NCBI RefSeq assembly: GCF_000002595.2
Contig: NC_057006.1
Span: 4,943,356 to 5,007,355, forward strand
Length of the DNA stretch: 64,000 nt
Source of the DNA: Chlamydomonas reinhardtii
Taxonomy: Eukaryota > Chlorophyta > Chlorophyceae > Chlamydomonadales > Chlamydomonadaceae
Reading direction: 5' to 3'
Position 1 is the stretch's first letter. Each line of letters begins with the position of its first letter. Shown piece after piece: positions 42,121 to 54,700 of this stretch. Under the pieces are notes generated by a model. That model did not search any database, had not been told where the DNA came from, and saw nothing but the letters and a program-made list of their open reading frames with translations. Position numbers and translations under genes: made by a program.

Positions 42121-44283
42121 CTACAGCCGCACGCCCATCTCCGCCGCCACCGCCGCGAGCCGCTCCTCCGTCTCCGGCATCTTGAGCAGCTCGGTGAGGA
42201 TCATGCGGCCACGCACGGCGCACATGTCCGCCTCCGGCAGCCCCTTGGCGGTGGTGATGCGCAGCAGCGGCTCCAGGATGCCCGCCTCCAGCGCGCGGCC
42301 CTTGGCCTTGGCGTCCAGCAGCGCGATGTTGTGCAGCGCTCCCAGCGCGTGCTCCATCAGCTGCGAGCGGGCGGATTGGGAAACGAGTATGTGTATATGT
42401 GTGTGAGGTAGTGCGAGGGAGACAGGGGAGTACACTCATAAAGTATAAAAAGAGGGTGTGTGTGTGTGCCACAAGCGTGTCGTGAGGCGCGCGGGGGGGG
42501 GGGGGGGTCTGGCGGTGGGGCCCCCTGCCTCGCCCTGCAGCCCCGACACCCGCGCCATGCCCCGGTCCCTCCATCGCGCCCTTCACCCATGCAACCGCTC
42601 TCCCCACCCCTCCCGTGCCCTTCCCCCGCTCTCCCCCGCCTGCCCCTGCCCCTCCCCTGCCCCTCTCCCCCGCCTGCCCCTCACCGGCTCGCTGAGCGGC
42701 GCCACCTTGAGCACCTCCACCAGCGCCTCCACGCCGCCCTGCTCGCGTATGGAGCGGCGGTTGGAGGTGTCGGCGGCCAGGTTCATCAGCAGCGTCACGG
42801 CGCGGTCCAGGTTGGGGCGGGACAGGTCGGCGGCGCGGATGAAGCTGGGGGCAGGCGGGAGGGGTGGGGGTGGGGATGGGGTTGGGGGTGGGGTGGGTTG
42901 GGGGGCGGGCGGAAAGGTGCTTGGAGCTAGGCGTGGTTGATGATGCCGAGCGAGGGACATGCGAGCTGGATGTGCGGCTTCGAGCGTGTGTGCGGTGTGA
43001 CGCGCCCTGGCTGCCCGCCCGCCCTGTGTGTGGGTTGTCGGGCGCCGCACCGGCCCGCACTCACTGGATGAGGGGCAGGGACGCACCCGCCAGGCAGACC
43101 TTCTGGCGGCCCTCCGGATTGAGCGCCATCACCGACAGAGCCTGCAGCAGCATACACATGCGCAACGTCACATGCTCGTACACTTCACACGCACCATGTT
43201 GCCGCTCCCTGTGCCACTGTATCCTAGTCCAAAGTCACGGCCGCAGCCATGGGACGGAGACCAACCCCCATGGCCAACCCTCCCTGCCCTCCCTCCCGCA
43301 ACCCATCCTCCCTCACCCCCTCCTCCCTCCCGCCCTCCCTCCCTCAAGCGCACCTTCCCCCAACCCACTTCAAACGTTCCAAATCCCTCCCCCTCCCCTC
43401 CTCCCCCTCCTCTCCCCCTCCTCTCCCCCTCCTCTCCCCCCTCCTCTCCCCCTCCTCTCCCCCTCCTCTCCCAGTCCTCCGCCTCTAGCCGCACGCGCCT
43501 GCATCACGTTGCCTGCCAGCACCGAGGCGGACCCGTCCTTGAGTATGTCCGTGAGCTGGTCCATGATGGCGCTGTTGGCCACCTCCATGGGGTACACACG
43601 GGCGATCTTCTTCACACGCTCACACGCGCCCATAGCTAGCATGCTGTTCTTCATCTGCGGGGCCAGGCCGGTAGGGCGGGGCGGGGCGTGGAGGTGAGGT
43701 GGCAGGGAGGTGGCGGCGAGGGGCGTGGAGGGGCGGCGCGCGGCGGTAGGGAGGGTGGAGGGTGTGTGGAAGGGCGCAGGTGGAAGACAGCGGGCCGTGG
43801 CCCCAGGCTGGACATCTGAGTGTTGGGGCCTGCGAGCTTTCACGACCGTCGCGGCCGCGGGGCCTCCCTAGCACTCTACACGGATACTCTAAGCTGAATA
43901 GCATGGCATTGCCTCAGCCAACAGCCGACCCGGCACCCCAAAATTTGCTCTCTTCGGTTTTTGTTTTCGTTTGGCTTCCGCTGGGTGGAATCACTCTCAG
44001 CCTCGTCAGCCTGCCTCTCACAACTGCCTTGTATACCCAAACCCCTGACACGCACCTTCAAGCAGCCCACGATCTCCGTCACCACACGATCATCCGGCCG
44101 CTCCACCTTTTGCAGCTCCGCGCCCTCATCCGAGTGTACCATTGTGGTGGTTTGCTCGCCGCCCTTGCCGGCGGCCGGGGCGGCCGCTTTCCCCGCCGCC
44201 GGCTTTGGGGAAGGCACATGCCCGATGACGGACGTGCGCGGCGCGCCAGAGCGCCGCGGCGTGCCATCAGGCCCCTCCTCCAT
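42121..44283 (-). CDS. Small armadillo-repeat protein
   Basis: Five exons in phase: 44283-44056, 43654-43499 (GC donor), 43141-43065, 42844-42685 and 42360-42121, giving 286 residues. The first 50 residues are a basic/Pro/Ala-rich, probably flexible leader (MEEGPDGTPRRSGAPRTS). From VERPDDRVVTEIVGCLK onward the chain is a run of armadillo-like helices: NSAIMDQLTDILKDGSASV, MALNPEGRQKVCLAGASLPL, LDRAVTLLMNLAADTSNR, IREQGGVEALVEVL and LMEHALGALHNIALLDAK. About four or five repeats fit, fewer than in importin-alpha or beta-catenin, so this is a short solenoid, probably a protein-binding adaptor. I cannot assign a partner. Its promoter is shared with the THO6 gene. Confidence 0.8.
43387..43472. 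repeat. 11-bp polypyrimidine repeat in an armadillo-gene intron
   Basis: Imperfect tandem copies of CTCCTCTCCCC in the intron between the exons 43654-43499 and 43141-43065. On the transcript it is a pure purine (GGGGAGAGGAG) run immediately after the GC donor region. Confidence 0.85.
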
Positions 44284-44958
44284 CCCGCGTGCACTTTGTG
44301 TGGCTGCTAGCTTTGCTGCGGTCCAGCTTCACCTGCAAGCGCCGGCGACAAGGGTTGTTGAAGCGAGCCAGCTTGCACCCGGGTGGGTGCAGACGAGGCC
44401 CACTGTGGCACATGGCCGCCCACCCCATTGCAGCTCCTCAGCGCCTTTTTTCACGAGCCCCTACCCAATAATACTGCGCACAGCAACTCTGCGCCCCCGG
44501 GGACCGAGAACCACGCACCAGCACAACATGCGCGTTGCTTTGGTTGAGTTGAGAACTGCACAGCTTTCAATGAAACTTGCTCAGACCTGATACCTGCAAA
44601 TTGTAGCAAGCTAAGGTGAAACTAGTTGTTACTGTGAAACGATAATGTCTCGCACTTGGAAGTATGTGCTGCTTCAAGGTGACAACTGTAACGTGTGCGA
44701 TACAAGCTAAAGAGAGCTGAAGCACTAAAAAGGGTGTTAGGTAGGTCGACAGCGATCGCACTGCCGGCAAGCACAATCGGGTTTGGACTGCTCCACTCCT
44801 CGCGTCCGGCTTGGCTTTGGCTTTTGTTGTCTTCAGCATACACATGCACTTACACATCGCATGGAAGCTTGAGGCCCTGTCCAGCACATTTCCAAAAACT
44901 GCAGACCTGTTTTTCTGGACACCTAAGAGCTCGGGGGACAGTTAGCTAGCGTGGACAC
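44284..44958. other. Divergent promoter region
   Basis: About 675 bases between the divergent starts of the armadillo and THO6 genes. No coding sequence and no distinctive motif recognised; the stretch 44560-44720 is AT-rich for this genome. Confidence 0.45.
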
Positions 44959-47587
44959 ATGGTGTCGACAGACGGTTTTGATTGCAGGTGCGGAACAGCC
45001 CGGGTCAGAACTCTGCTTCCCGCCACGGTGCCCCACCAGCTACGTAGCTGGTGCCGGGCGCTCCCGCTTGCTTCCTGACGCGTGCACCATTGACGCGCAG
45101 GAGCTACGATCTACAAACGTACGCCGATGGCATACACAAGAAGCGGCTGGAGCGCTTCAGCACGGTTTACGCCTGTGCGTTTGTGAGCAGCACGCTAGGG
45201 AACGGCGACGCCGCCGCTAGCAGCCTGGCGCTGGCGCCGTCGGACCTGTTGGTGACTGCGAGCAGCACAGGGCATCTCAGGTGAGGCCGCTGCGGCAGCC
45301 TTGGTGCCCAGCTGGATTGTGAAAGGGGGAGCTGGCATGCTGTAACGGGTGCAGGGCATACCGCGTGCGTTGCATGCAGCTGGCCTACATACCTGGCGGC
45401 ATGGCCTAAGGTGCCTTCTTCCATTGCCAGTCGCTTGCAACTGCATCCCGCCTGCATGCGCACCAGTCATTCTATGACAGCGACGTGCCCTGCAAACATG
45501 CTAGCCTGACCCGCCTCTGCGCACGGCTGCACACGCGATCTGTGGACGCATGTGTGTGCCTGCAGGCTATTCCGGCTGGTGGACATGGTGACGCGCTGGA
45601 CCGCGGCGGGGCAGCAGAGCGCGCAGCCGGCCTGCAGCTGGGCGGCGCACGTGGGGGCCGTGTACTGCCTGGCGACGGCACGAACCCCGAGAGGTCAGTG
45701 GAGCTGCGCCGCGGAAGGGCGATGGGGGAGGGCCTTGGCCACTAGCATGGAGCGCACTTGGCGGGGCCGGGCACGGAAGGCGGGGGTGGGCCGGGGGCGG
45801 GGCGGGGGTGGGGGGTTTGTAGGTACCAGCCCAAACCAACCAAAACCGGGGACGCCGGGCCAGGGAAAAGGAGGGCATTGGTACGCGTGTTTGGTCCTGA
45901 GCTGTTGCCACCTAACCCGCCTGCCCGACCTCAACTGGCAAACGGTACCATCGCCGCACGCTTCCGCCCTTCCCACTCACTCCCAGGCGGCGACACGCTA
46001 CTCTTCAGCGGCGGCGACGACGGCTACGTGCGTGGCTGGCGGTTGTCTGACGTGTTGGCGGGGCTGCAGGCGCGAGAGCTGAAGCAGCAGCAACAGCAGC
46101 AGCAACAGCAGGCGCCAGACGGCTCGGGGGCGGGGGCGGAGGCGGTGCTGGAGGTGCGGCCGTTCCTGGCGGTGCGGCTGCCGCGGGCGGAGAGCCCCCT
46201 GGGCGCCATCTCGCTGCCGCCGGCGGTGCAGTCGCTGGCGCTGTCGTCGGACCCGGCGGGCGAGGGGTCAGGGCCCACGACCCTGTTTGCTGGTGAGCTG
46301 CCGAGCGGGGGGCGGGGGGCGCTGCCGGTAATTTAGTACCGGTATGCCGTGTTTACGGTACATGTGATGGCATGTTAGGTGGGGGGGGGGTGCAGGACAG
46401 GTGCTGTTGCGGATATGTTCGCACGGCCGGCTTGGCTGGGTTTGCAGGGTCTGAAGTCGGTCGTAGGACATGCCGGGCCTAACATGCTTATAGCAACGGC
46501 GCCGTTCCCTTGCGTTCCCCTTGCCCACTGCCTACTGGCCCGCGGCGCTGCAGGCTGTAGCGACGGCGGCGTGCACAGCCTGGATGTGGCCACGGGCGCG
46601 CTGAGCAGCCCGCAGCGGGCGGAGGGCGGCTGCCATGTGGCGGGCGTGCTGACCATGGACCACAGCTGGAGCGCAGGCAGCCTGGCCACCGGCTCCGAGG
46701 TGCGGGGCTGCGGGAGAGGCGTGGCGTTGCGGGCTGGTGGGGCAGTGTAAAGCTGGCCGTGGAGTATGACTGGCAGATCTCCGAATGCCGGTACTCGCCA
46801 GGCATGTTGGGGATAGCGGGCACTTACTAAAGGACGCTGCCTGGCGCCCGGGGCCCAACCTTCACACTGCAGGACGGCACGGTGCGGCTGTGGGACGCGC
46901 GCATCGGCGGCGCCCGTGCCTGCACCTCCACCTTCGACACGGGCGCAGCGGGCCGGTCCGTGCCCGGCAGCGGCGCCGAGGCGCTGCGTTGCCTGCGCAA
47001 CCCGCCCACCACCTGCCTGCGCTTCGAGGCCAGCGGCAGTTGGCTGCTGTGCGGGCACGGCGCCGGCGGCGGCAGCGCCGGCAGCCTCAGCATGTGGAGC
47101 CTGGGCATGGGGCAGCGGGTGCAGCAGGTGTCCACCACCGCCGTGCCGCAGGTGGGTGGGTGTGCATGTGTGCGGGGGGGGGGGGTCCGGGGCTGGAATG
47201 CATCCTGGGAAGACATTTCTCCGCAAGTGCTGTTTATTGCCGAAACAGACCAAAGCGTCACTACCGGTACCACAGCCCCAGACCTAAGCCGCCCCCCCCC
47301 CCTGGCTCATCAAACACTCTCCTTCTGCCGCCCCTGCGCAGGCCATGGTCGTGGCTCCCTCGGAGGTGCTGGTGGTGGGGTCGGAGTCGGCCCTGTGCCG
47401 CTACAGCGCCGCGCTGGAGGGCCCCGGCGTGAAGCAGCCGCTGCAGGGCTGCCGCTCCGCATTCGGGCTGGACCTGCACCCGCGCACCGGCCAGGTTGCG
47501 GTGGGCGGCGCCGGCGGTGCGGTGGAGCTGCTGAGCCGCTACGGCAAGAAGACTGGTGGCTGCTTGTTCACGTCCGACGAGGACTAG
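44959..47587 (+). CDS. THOC6: THO complex subunit 6 (WD40)
   Basis: Part of the THO/TREX complex that couples transcription with mRNA processing and export in the nucleus. Seven exons in phase: 44959-44987, 45101-45280, 45566-45693, 45987-46292, 46554-46699, 46873-47151 and 47342-47587, 437 residues. The 29-base first exon gives MVSTDGFDC; its two spare bases complete an Arg codon with exon 2, RSYDLQTYADGIHKKRLERF. Landmarks follow the plant THO6/DWA1 and human THOC6 order: LLVTASSTGHLRLFRL, SWAAHVGAVYCL, LLFSGGDDGYVRGWRLSDVL, LFAGCSDGGVHSLDVATG, ATGSEDGTVRLWDARIGG, WLLCGHGAG, LVVGSESALCRY and QVAVGGAGGAVELLSRYG. A Gln-rich insertion interrupts the second visible blade. Intron 3 carries a family A repeat. 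Another WD40 family is possible, but the collinear match from first to last blade makes THO6 the best call. Confidence 0.86.
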
Positions 47588-48330
47588 ATAGGGGGCTGGC
47601 AAGGGCCCGATGATGAAGGGCAACCGTGCATCCGTTGCCATTTCACCTAGGCTAACACCGGAAGGTTGCTGGAGTGCTGGATGGTGTAGGGGCGAGCACC
47701 GGTTCGGGGTCGTGATACGATGCGATACAGATGTGCGGGCTTGGCTGTAAACTGTCATATATTCTGGACACGTGCACTGGGATGTGGGCGCCGAATCAAT
47801 ACTTTCACACCGCCCTGGGCCATGGCCATAAGCGTGTTCAGGTGCGGTGCACCCTTCCGGTCCAAACTCCACATCATCCTCATCATGTTCACTTCCTTCA
47901 CGCTAGCCGGCGCAGCAAAATCCGGAATCCTCGCTCTCTCTCCACCTCTAATAGCAACCATCGTCGGATGGAAACATCAATATGCGACCGCACAATTGCG
48001 GGCCAGTTCTGTACTGCTCTGGTCAATAGTCCAGAAGCGCTAGTCATACACCCGGAATGCGTGTTTGGGCGCCGACCTCCCTCTCCGGCCTCGCTGCCGC
48101 AACAAAGCAGCCCACCCGGAGGAAAGCCGCCGCACCATCCGGCCACACCCAAGGAACACTCCAACACAAGAAGAAGAAACGACACCAACGCTTGTGGTAC
48201 ACTGCACCCCTCCACTGCCTAGCCTTGCACTCTACGTACGCTCCTGCAAAGTACCGACACACCCGTCACACTACATGCGCACGAAACTCAACAAGGACCC
48301 ATCCCGGCTGCAAGCACTGGCGCCGCCGCT
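47588..48330. other. Convergent 3' UTR region
   Basis: No gene. A TGTAA at 47746-47750 lies 160 bases after the THO6 stop and is its likely poly(A) signal. No clear minus-strand TGTAA was found for the inositol-phosphate synthase gene. Confidence 0.5.
47746..47750 (+). promoter_or_regulatory. Candidate poly(A) signal TGTAA for THOC6
   Basis: First TGTAA after the stop codon at 47585-47587. Confidence 0.5.
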
Positions 48331-50579
48331 CTACTTGAACTCCATGAGCATGTTGTTGTCGGGCGCAAGGCCGACGCAGGCGCGCATGATGTTTTCGAGC
48401 ATGGCGCGCTGCTTGGCGAGCGCGTTAACCACGGGCGTGCCGTAGGGCACCAGCGGCGCCTTGGTCAGGTAGGACAGCAGCACGGCGATAGGGTGCAGGC
48501 CGTGGAAGGCCTCCTCGCCATCCTTCTTCAGGTGGATACGCGTCACCAGCTCCGCCAGCAGCACCAGGTCAAGGATGATGGGCGCCGCCAGCAGCGAGTC
48601 CTCGCAGGTGTTGTGGATGACCAGCGTGTTGCGGCCGCCCATAAAAATCTCGCTCGTGTACTCGTCCATGGCGCGCTTCGAGTCGCCCACGTACGGCACG
48701 TACTTGATCACCACGCAGTGGTCGGGGTGCTCGCCGGGCGCGTACAGGATCGAGTTGGAGGCGACCATGTCATCCACCACGTTGGACTTGCTGATCTCCT
48801 TGCTGCGGAAGGTCTGAGGCGCCGACAGGTTCAGGCCGTCGTTGTTGCCCAGGTGGTTGTAGGACACGATGGAGGTGGGCTTGATGCCCGCGCCCACCAG
48901 GAAGTCAACCAGCACCGACTTGAGCTTGGTCTGGCCCGACTTGAAGTCGTCGCCGCCGATGAGCACGTTGTGCTTCACGGCCAGGTCGATCATGCCGGGC
49001 ACGAAGGTGTTCTGCGGGGAGCCGTTGACGAAGGGCACGCCCTCCTGCACGCAGGCCACCGCGTACAGGGTGCTGGGCGCGATCTCCGCCTCGTTGCGCT
49101 CAATGGACGCCAGCAGGTTGTCCGCGGTGTCGTTCAGGCCCTCCACCACCTGTACAATGCGAGGTGGTGGGTTCAGAGGTGAGGAACGGGAATCGATGTG
49201 CGGCTGGTGACGAGGCCCCGGCTGTGACCATAGGCAGGTGCACGCTGCCACGGCCGCCCGCCACGCCCAACCCCCAAAAGCCGGCCCCCGCACCCTCCAG
49301 CTGCTCGCTCTGCCGGTCACACACCTGAGCGAAGCGCTCGGTGTTGGCGGTCCACAGCACCACGATCTTGTCCACCTGGTTGGCCTCCTTGAAGGCGCGG
49401 ATCTGCTGACGCACCACGGCCAGCTGCTCGCTCTTCGTGCCCTTAATCAGGTTATCAGCGCGCTCCTCCTGGTTGGCGGCCACGAAGTCGGGGTCGTAGA
49501 TGCCTGCGTAAAAAGCCATAGTGGGGCGGGTGGTCCATGCAAGGTTAAGGAGGAGGGCAGTGTCAGGACGAACACCAGTGCACCACGATTGCGCGTGGCA
49601 TGATGGCCAAAGTGAGCTATTCAGCATGGGGTGCTAACTGAAATGGAGAGCGTGGAGCACGCACAACGGAACGTCAGCCTTGCCGGTTCCTTCAGGTGTG
49701 CGTCGCAGCAGTGGGGTGCTGGGGACTCCCCGCCTCCCTGCCAGACCCCATACCCTTCGGGACCCTTCGACCCAGCATCTCTGCCCCTCTTTCCCGCTGT
49801 CGTGCTCCCTCAACCGCAGAATCGTCTTCAGTACCCACCCGGCAGGGGCACCATCTCGCGCATGTAGGGCACCATCTGCTCCTGCAGGGTCCAGTCCAGG
49901 ACCTTGGCGCGCTCCATCGCCTCAGCCAGGTTCAGACCGGAGATATCCCATCCACCCAGAACAATATCATTGGGCTCCACCATGGGCAGCAGCGCCTTGA
50001 AGGGCGCGTAAACCTCCTCGCCCTCAAAGTTGCCCACGCGAACGGTGGCCGCCTGGGTCAGCGAGCCGTAGAAGTTGGGCTTCTTAAGGCCGTCCTTCGT
50101 CATCCAGGTGATACCACTGCGAGCGCAAGAAAATTGAGTCAGGCCAGGATCAGTCGCGGGCCTTTTCATTTGGGCGCGGTAAAGGACTCCCGAGGCCGAG
50201 GCAACTTACTGCTTGTTGGCCAGGATACCAGCAGTCAGAGTGGTACCGTTGTTACCGCCCCAGCCGACCAGCATCACACTGCGCGGGGGAGGTAGGCAGA
50301 GTTGAAGCGAAGCCCTTACAGCGCCCCCCCGGGTTCACAACACAGCCGCGGCTCGGTCGTCGCGTCGGCGGCAAGTGTGCGCTGTCTACACTACACTTAC
50401 CCAAGCTTGGGAACGCGGCGGTCCACGCGGAACTGGTAGCTGGTGGAGGTCGGCTTGACCACCCACTTTCCATCAGGGGCGCGGTCCAGCTTGGTGGACG
50501 CATAGTCGTAGGTGCTGGTGATGTGCTCGTCCGAGTACACCACGTTGGGAGACTGAACCTCAAAGGAGTCGACAAGCAT
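48331..50579 (-). CDS. INO1: Inositol-3-phosphate synthase (myo-inositol-1-phosphate synthase)
   Basis: NAD-dependent isomerase that turns glucose 6-phosphate into 1D-myo-inositol 3-phosphate, the first step of inositol, phosphatidylinositol and phytate synthesis, usually cytosolic. Five exons in phase: 50579-50401, 50278-50210, 50116-49839, 49503-49325 and 49149-48331, 507 residues, the normal family length. It starts [20 protein letters not shown]. The Rossmann motif [17 protein letters not shown] is encoded mostly by the 69-base second exon. Other hallmarks are [81 protein letters not shown] and [20 protein letters not shown]. All are intact. It ends [16 protein letters not shown]. Nothing is unusual; this is the clearest small gene in the window. 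Confidence 0.97.
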
Positions 50580-51798
50580 TCTTCAAGAAGCGGGGTGCGC
50601 TGGCAAAGAAGGGAACTCTAGCTCTGGCTTTAAGAGTGCTGTAGTTATAATCAGCCACGCTACGCACCGTTTCAGTGAGAATGTAAAAGTATGCGGAGAA
50701 GGGGGCGGAAGCGTCTTCCTCCGGCGCCCAAGCCCATGCCGGCCGTATTTTCGCCTAGCTACCGCCGACGCACTCCTGACTAATAGAAGGCACCATAAGT
50801 TAAAGTTGTTAACTTGTGTAGGCTTCGGATAGGTTTCAAGCGCGCCTGTGACACTTTGAAAACGTTCGAAACGAGTGGGCGCCCCTTGGGCCCCTGGGGA
50901 TTCTCCAGCACAAAGCACAATAATAGTTGAGCAACATGCCAAGCAGTACCAGCCTAAAAGAGCCTGCGGCGCCGGCGGGCGTCAGCGCCTTGAGGTTCCC
51001 GATGTGACTAACCGGCATGTGCCGGCACATGCCCGTGTCGCGCGCTCCAACTCGCTGATTATGGGTCACCGTGAGTACCAGTCAACTAGAGTTCAATGGA
51101 CTCGGGCTAAAGGTTTTCGAGCCTCATCTCAATCAGGCCCCAGCTGCAGTCAGGGCGGCCGTGGGCGGCTCCTCAACTTCACGGCTTAACCCTCGCCCTC
51201 GATTCCTCGAAGGCCATCCAATAGCTTTCATGCGCAGCCGCAACAAATTCAAGAATGTGTCACAGATAGGGATGCCACCCCGAGGGCCTTACTGGATTCC
51301 CGGGCACAAAGCGCGGCAACAGACGCAACGTGCTAGAAGCACAACCCGGTAATCGTACGCCTCCTCCTCTCCGCTGCTCACGTTTACCGCACTTAGTAGG
51401 CAATATCGTAGCGGCAAATTATGAGATTTGCTTCACCTTGACCAACATGCGCACAAGCCGGCAACACAACTGTGCGCTGCAACTTGATGATGTCTTACCC
51501 TTACCTAGTCACGGGCAACTCGGAGCTTAATTTAGAGCGCACGCTCCGACGCTCGGCAGCAGGCCCTGCTCACTTGTGCGCACAGGGCGCCCCACCACCC
51601 GTTCCTCCACCTTGTGCCACGACAGCAGCACAATTTTCTGGCCACCTGTCGCCTGCCCCCACGACACATACAAACGCACGCGCTTTGCACATAGCCATTG
51701 TCTAGCATTTGCATTCACCAGCAAACATTGCGGTAATAGCCACACAGCTAAATCAACTCACAACGCACACCTGCAGCAATCCCCATCTAAGCGCTTCT
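50580..51798. other. INO1 upstream region and reductase 3' UTR
   Basis: No gene supported. The two flanking genes both read leftwards, so the left part is the INO1 promoter and 5' UTR and the right part the 3' UTR of the reductase. No inositol-response element or TATA box was recognised. Confidence 0.45.
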
Positions 51799-54700
51799 TC
51801 AGTACCAGACATCGCGCTGGTAGCGGCCGGTGTCCGATAGCTTCTGCAAGTACGCGTCCGCGCCCGCCGGTCCCGCCTCCAGCCGCTCCCCAATGAGCTG
51901 TAGCAGCGCCTTCTCCACGCTGCCCGCCATGGAGCTGGCGTCGCCGCACACGTAGAAGTGCGCGCCCTTCTCGAGCAGGCCCCACACAAGGTCCGCGCTC
52001 TCCGTCAGCCGGTTCTGGACGTACACCTTCTGGGCCTGCGCTCGATGCCAAGCAGTTTGGCAGCGGCAGCAGGAAAGGGGTTCGAGCGGAGCGCATGAGC
52101 GTTTCATACACAAGGTAGTCGGGGCTGTAGGCTACACGGGCGCACTGCTGGTCACACGTACTGTCTGCATAACTAAACCACATGCACTCATTCCACGGTC
52201 ATACCTGCTGGCGCGAGAATGCGGTGAATAGCTTGATCTTGCCCTCCGCCGCCCAGCCCTCCAGCACGTCACCGTAGAGGTAGTCCTGGTCGGAGCGGCG
52301 GCACCCAAAGTAGAGCACCATCTCGCCGGGGGCCTTCTTGCCGTTGCTGGCCTGCGCCTCCAGCAGGCGCTCCAGGATGAAGGAGCGGAAGGGCGCCAGG
52401 CCCGTGCCGGGGCCCACCATGATAATGGGTTGAGCCGCGTCGGCAGGCAGGCGGAAGTCAGGGTTCTTGTGGACGTACACCGGCACGCGCGCGCCCACCT
52501 GCATGCGAGGAAACAAGAGAGGGGCGAGCCAATGCATTAGGCAAGTTGTGCATCGGTGACACTGGCAGACTGGCATCATAGATTTGAAGAGAAAGCCATT
52601 TCCTGCGCGAAGGAGTCACAGCCTCAAAGATGCAGGTTGGACTGCAGGAACCGCTTGCCGCACCTTGAGGCGCTCCGAAAGCATGGTGGAGCAGACGCCG
52701 ACGCGCCCCTTGCCCAGGCTCAGGTACTTGACCTCGGCAACCGTCACCTGCACGCGCGCCGGCGCCTCCAGCGGCGACGAGGAGATGGAGTACAGGCGCG
52801 GCTGCAGCTGACGCAGGCAGGACAGCACCTGCGAGCTGGTGAGCTTGGCAGGTGCGGCGTCCGCCAGCACATCCACCACGTGGCGCGGCTCCAGGTAGGC
52901 CTCAATGGCGGCCTGGTCCTTGAGCGCGTCACGCAGCCGCTGCTGCGGAGGCACAGCCGCAGCGTCGCCGTTGATGGCGTGGCCGTTCGCATGGCCGTTC
53001 GCGTGGCCGTTAGCTGCGTGATCGTTGGCGGTGCCGTCCAGCGCCGCCACCAGAAGCCTCAGCAGCTCGGGCTTGGGCGACCTGCGTGCCGCCGCACAGC
53101 ATGGAGTGTAAACCTTGTGAACAAAGCCCAAGGCGCAAAACCATGGCCGCTTCCCTTAACCCTTGATTGGATGGGCCGTGAGCCTGAAGCAAGAATCAGG
53201 CGCATGCACCACCCACCTGATGTCGTAGCACTTGGTCAGCGCCTGCGCCAGCGGCATGCTGCCCCCAGGCGCCACGCCCTCCTCCTCGTAGTGCCAGCTG
53301 GGCACAGGCACCGATTCGGAGGCGGAGGCACCCATGACGCGGAGCAGCTCCTCCACAGCCTGCGGTACGGAAACACACGCAAGCCACAAAGCCCTCACTG
53401 ACCGGCCCAACCCCACTGTGCTCATGCACCCACGTCGCAGGCGATGGGCCTCCTCCCCGCCCCGAACCCCACTCAGCCTCTGCAGCACGACCGTCATGCA
53501 GCCATACAGCCAACCATACAGTTCCACCAGTGCCGCTTTACCTGCGGCTGGTTGGTAGGGTACAGGCCCAGCGCGTCTCCGGGCAGGTAGCCGATGCCGC
53601 TGTCGCCGAGGTCCAGCTCCATGCGCACCGTGTTCTTGTCGTCAGGCCCGGACAGCGTGCACAGGCCCTCCAGCGCCAGCACCGTCGCAAAGTAGGGCCG
53701 GCTCTTACCCCATTTCTTGGGCGCAGCGGCCTTCGCGGCACTGCTGTCGCCCACATCTGCGGTTCAGATGGAAGGGTGAATGTGAATGGAGTTGCGGAGT
53801 TACGGAGTTGCGGTAGCCCGACCCTATATAACCGCCCGGACCCAGACAGGCCCAGCCCGGCTGCATGCCTAGACTTTGTACGTGCTACCCGAGCACGGCA
53901 CCCCCGGGCAACCCACATCACGCCGTGCCCCGTCTCGCCGGTGCTCACCTAGCCCCAGCTCGACAAAGCTCTTGAGCGCCATGCCACGCACGGCTGCCAC
54001 CACGCCCTCCAGCCAGGCATCCACCACCGGCCAGTCCTCCTTGTTCACATCCACACGCTCCGCCAGGCGCTTGGCGCCCGCGGCCTCCAGCGCCGAGTCC
54101 AGCTGCTTGCCGCAGCGGCAGAAGTGCGTGTAGGACCTGGTGCGTACAGGGCGGTAGCGGGGTAAGAGTCCTTGGGCATGTCGGGCACCGTAACAACTGT
54201 GCGCAATGGCCCCCACCCCAGCATGCTAGGGCGTCATCCATAGGCAGCGCGGTCCGCACTCACTTGTCGCCCAGGGCGCACACCGCGTACTGCAGGTGCG
54301 CCAGGCTGCCGGCCTTGCCCGCGAACAGCCACTCGCAGAACTCGCGAGCCTCGGTAGGCGGCACGCCGTCACCCTGGCCCCGTCAATCACACGGGGGCAG
54401 CAGCTACTTAGGACTCATCCCGTACTTTTGGCGAGTCGAGAGACAGCACGCAAGGCCATTGTGCCATGGTAGTGCGCTACCCGGATACCTTAGCGCTGGC
54501 AGGCACTCCCTTTCGGCCCTGCCAACATGAACTTGCTCACGACACACCTGTGTGGAGCAGGCCAGTACAGCCACCTGTGCCTTGCTAAAGTCATAGCCAT
54601 CCGCGTGGTCGGCCATGTTCTCCAGCTGGGGCCTGCGCGCAGCCAACACGAAGGCGCGATGCTGGTGAGTTTGGACTCCCCCCCTACACACTGTCGTGGG

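Noticed and set aside
44987-45101. Single-exon start for THO6 at an ATG-like codon near 45051
   Set aside because: The 29-base exon from 44959 joins in the right phase at a good acceptor, whereas the 45051 frame would include intron sequence.
49790-49797. E2F-like TTTCCCGC
   Set aside because: Lies inside INO1 intron 3, not in a promoter; taken as a chance match and used as a guide to background frequency.
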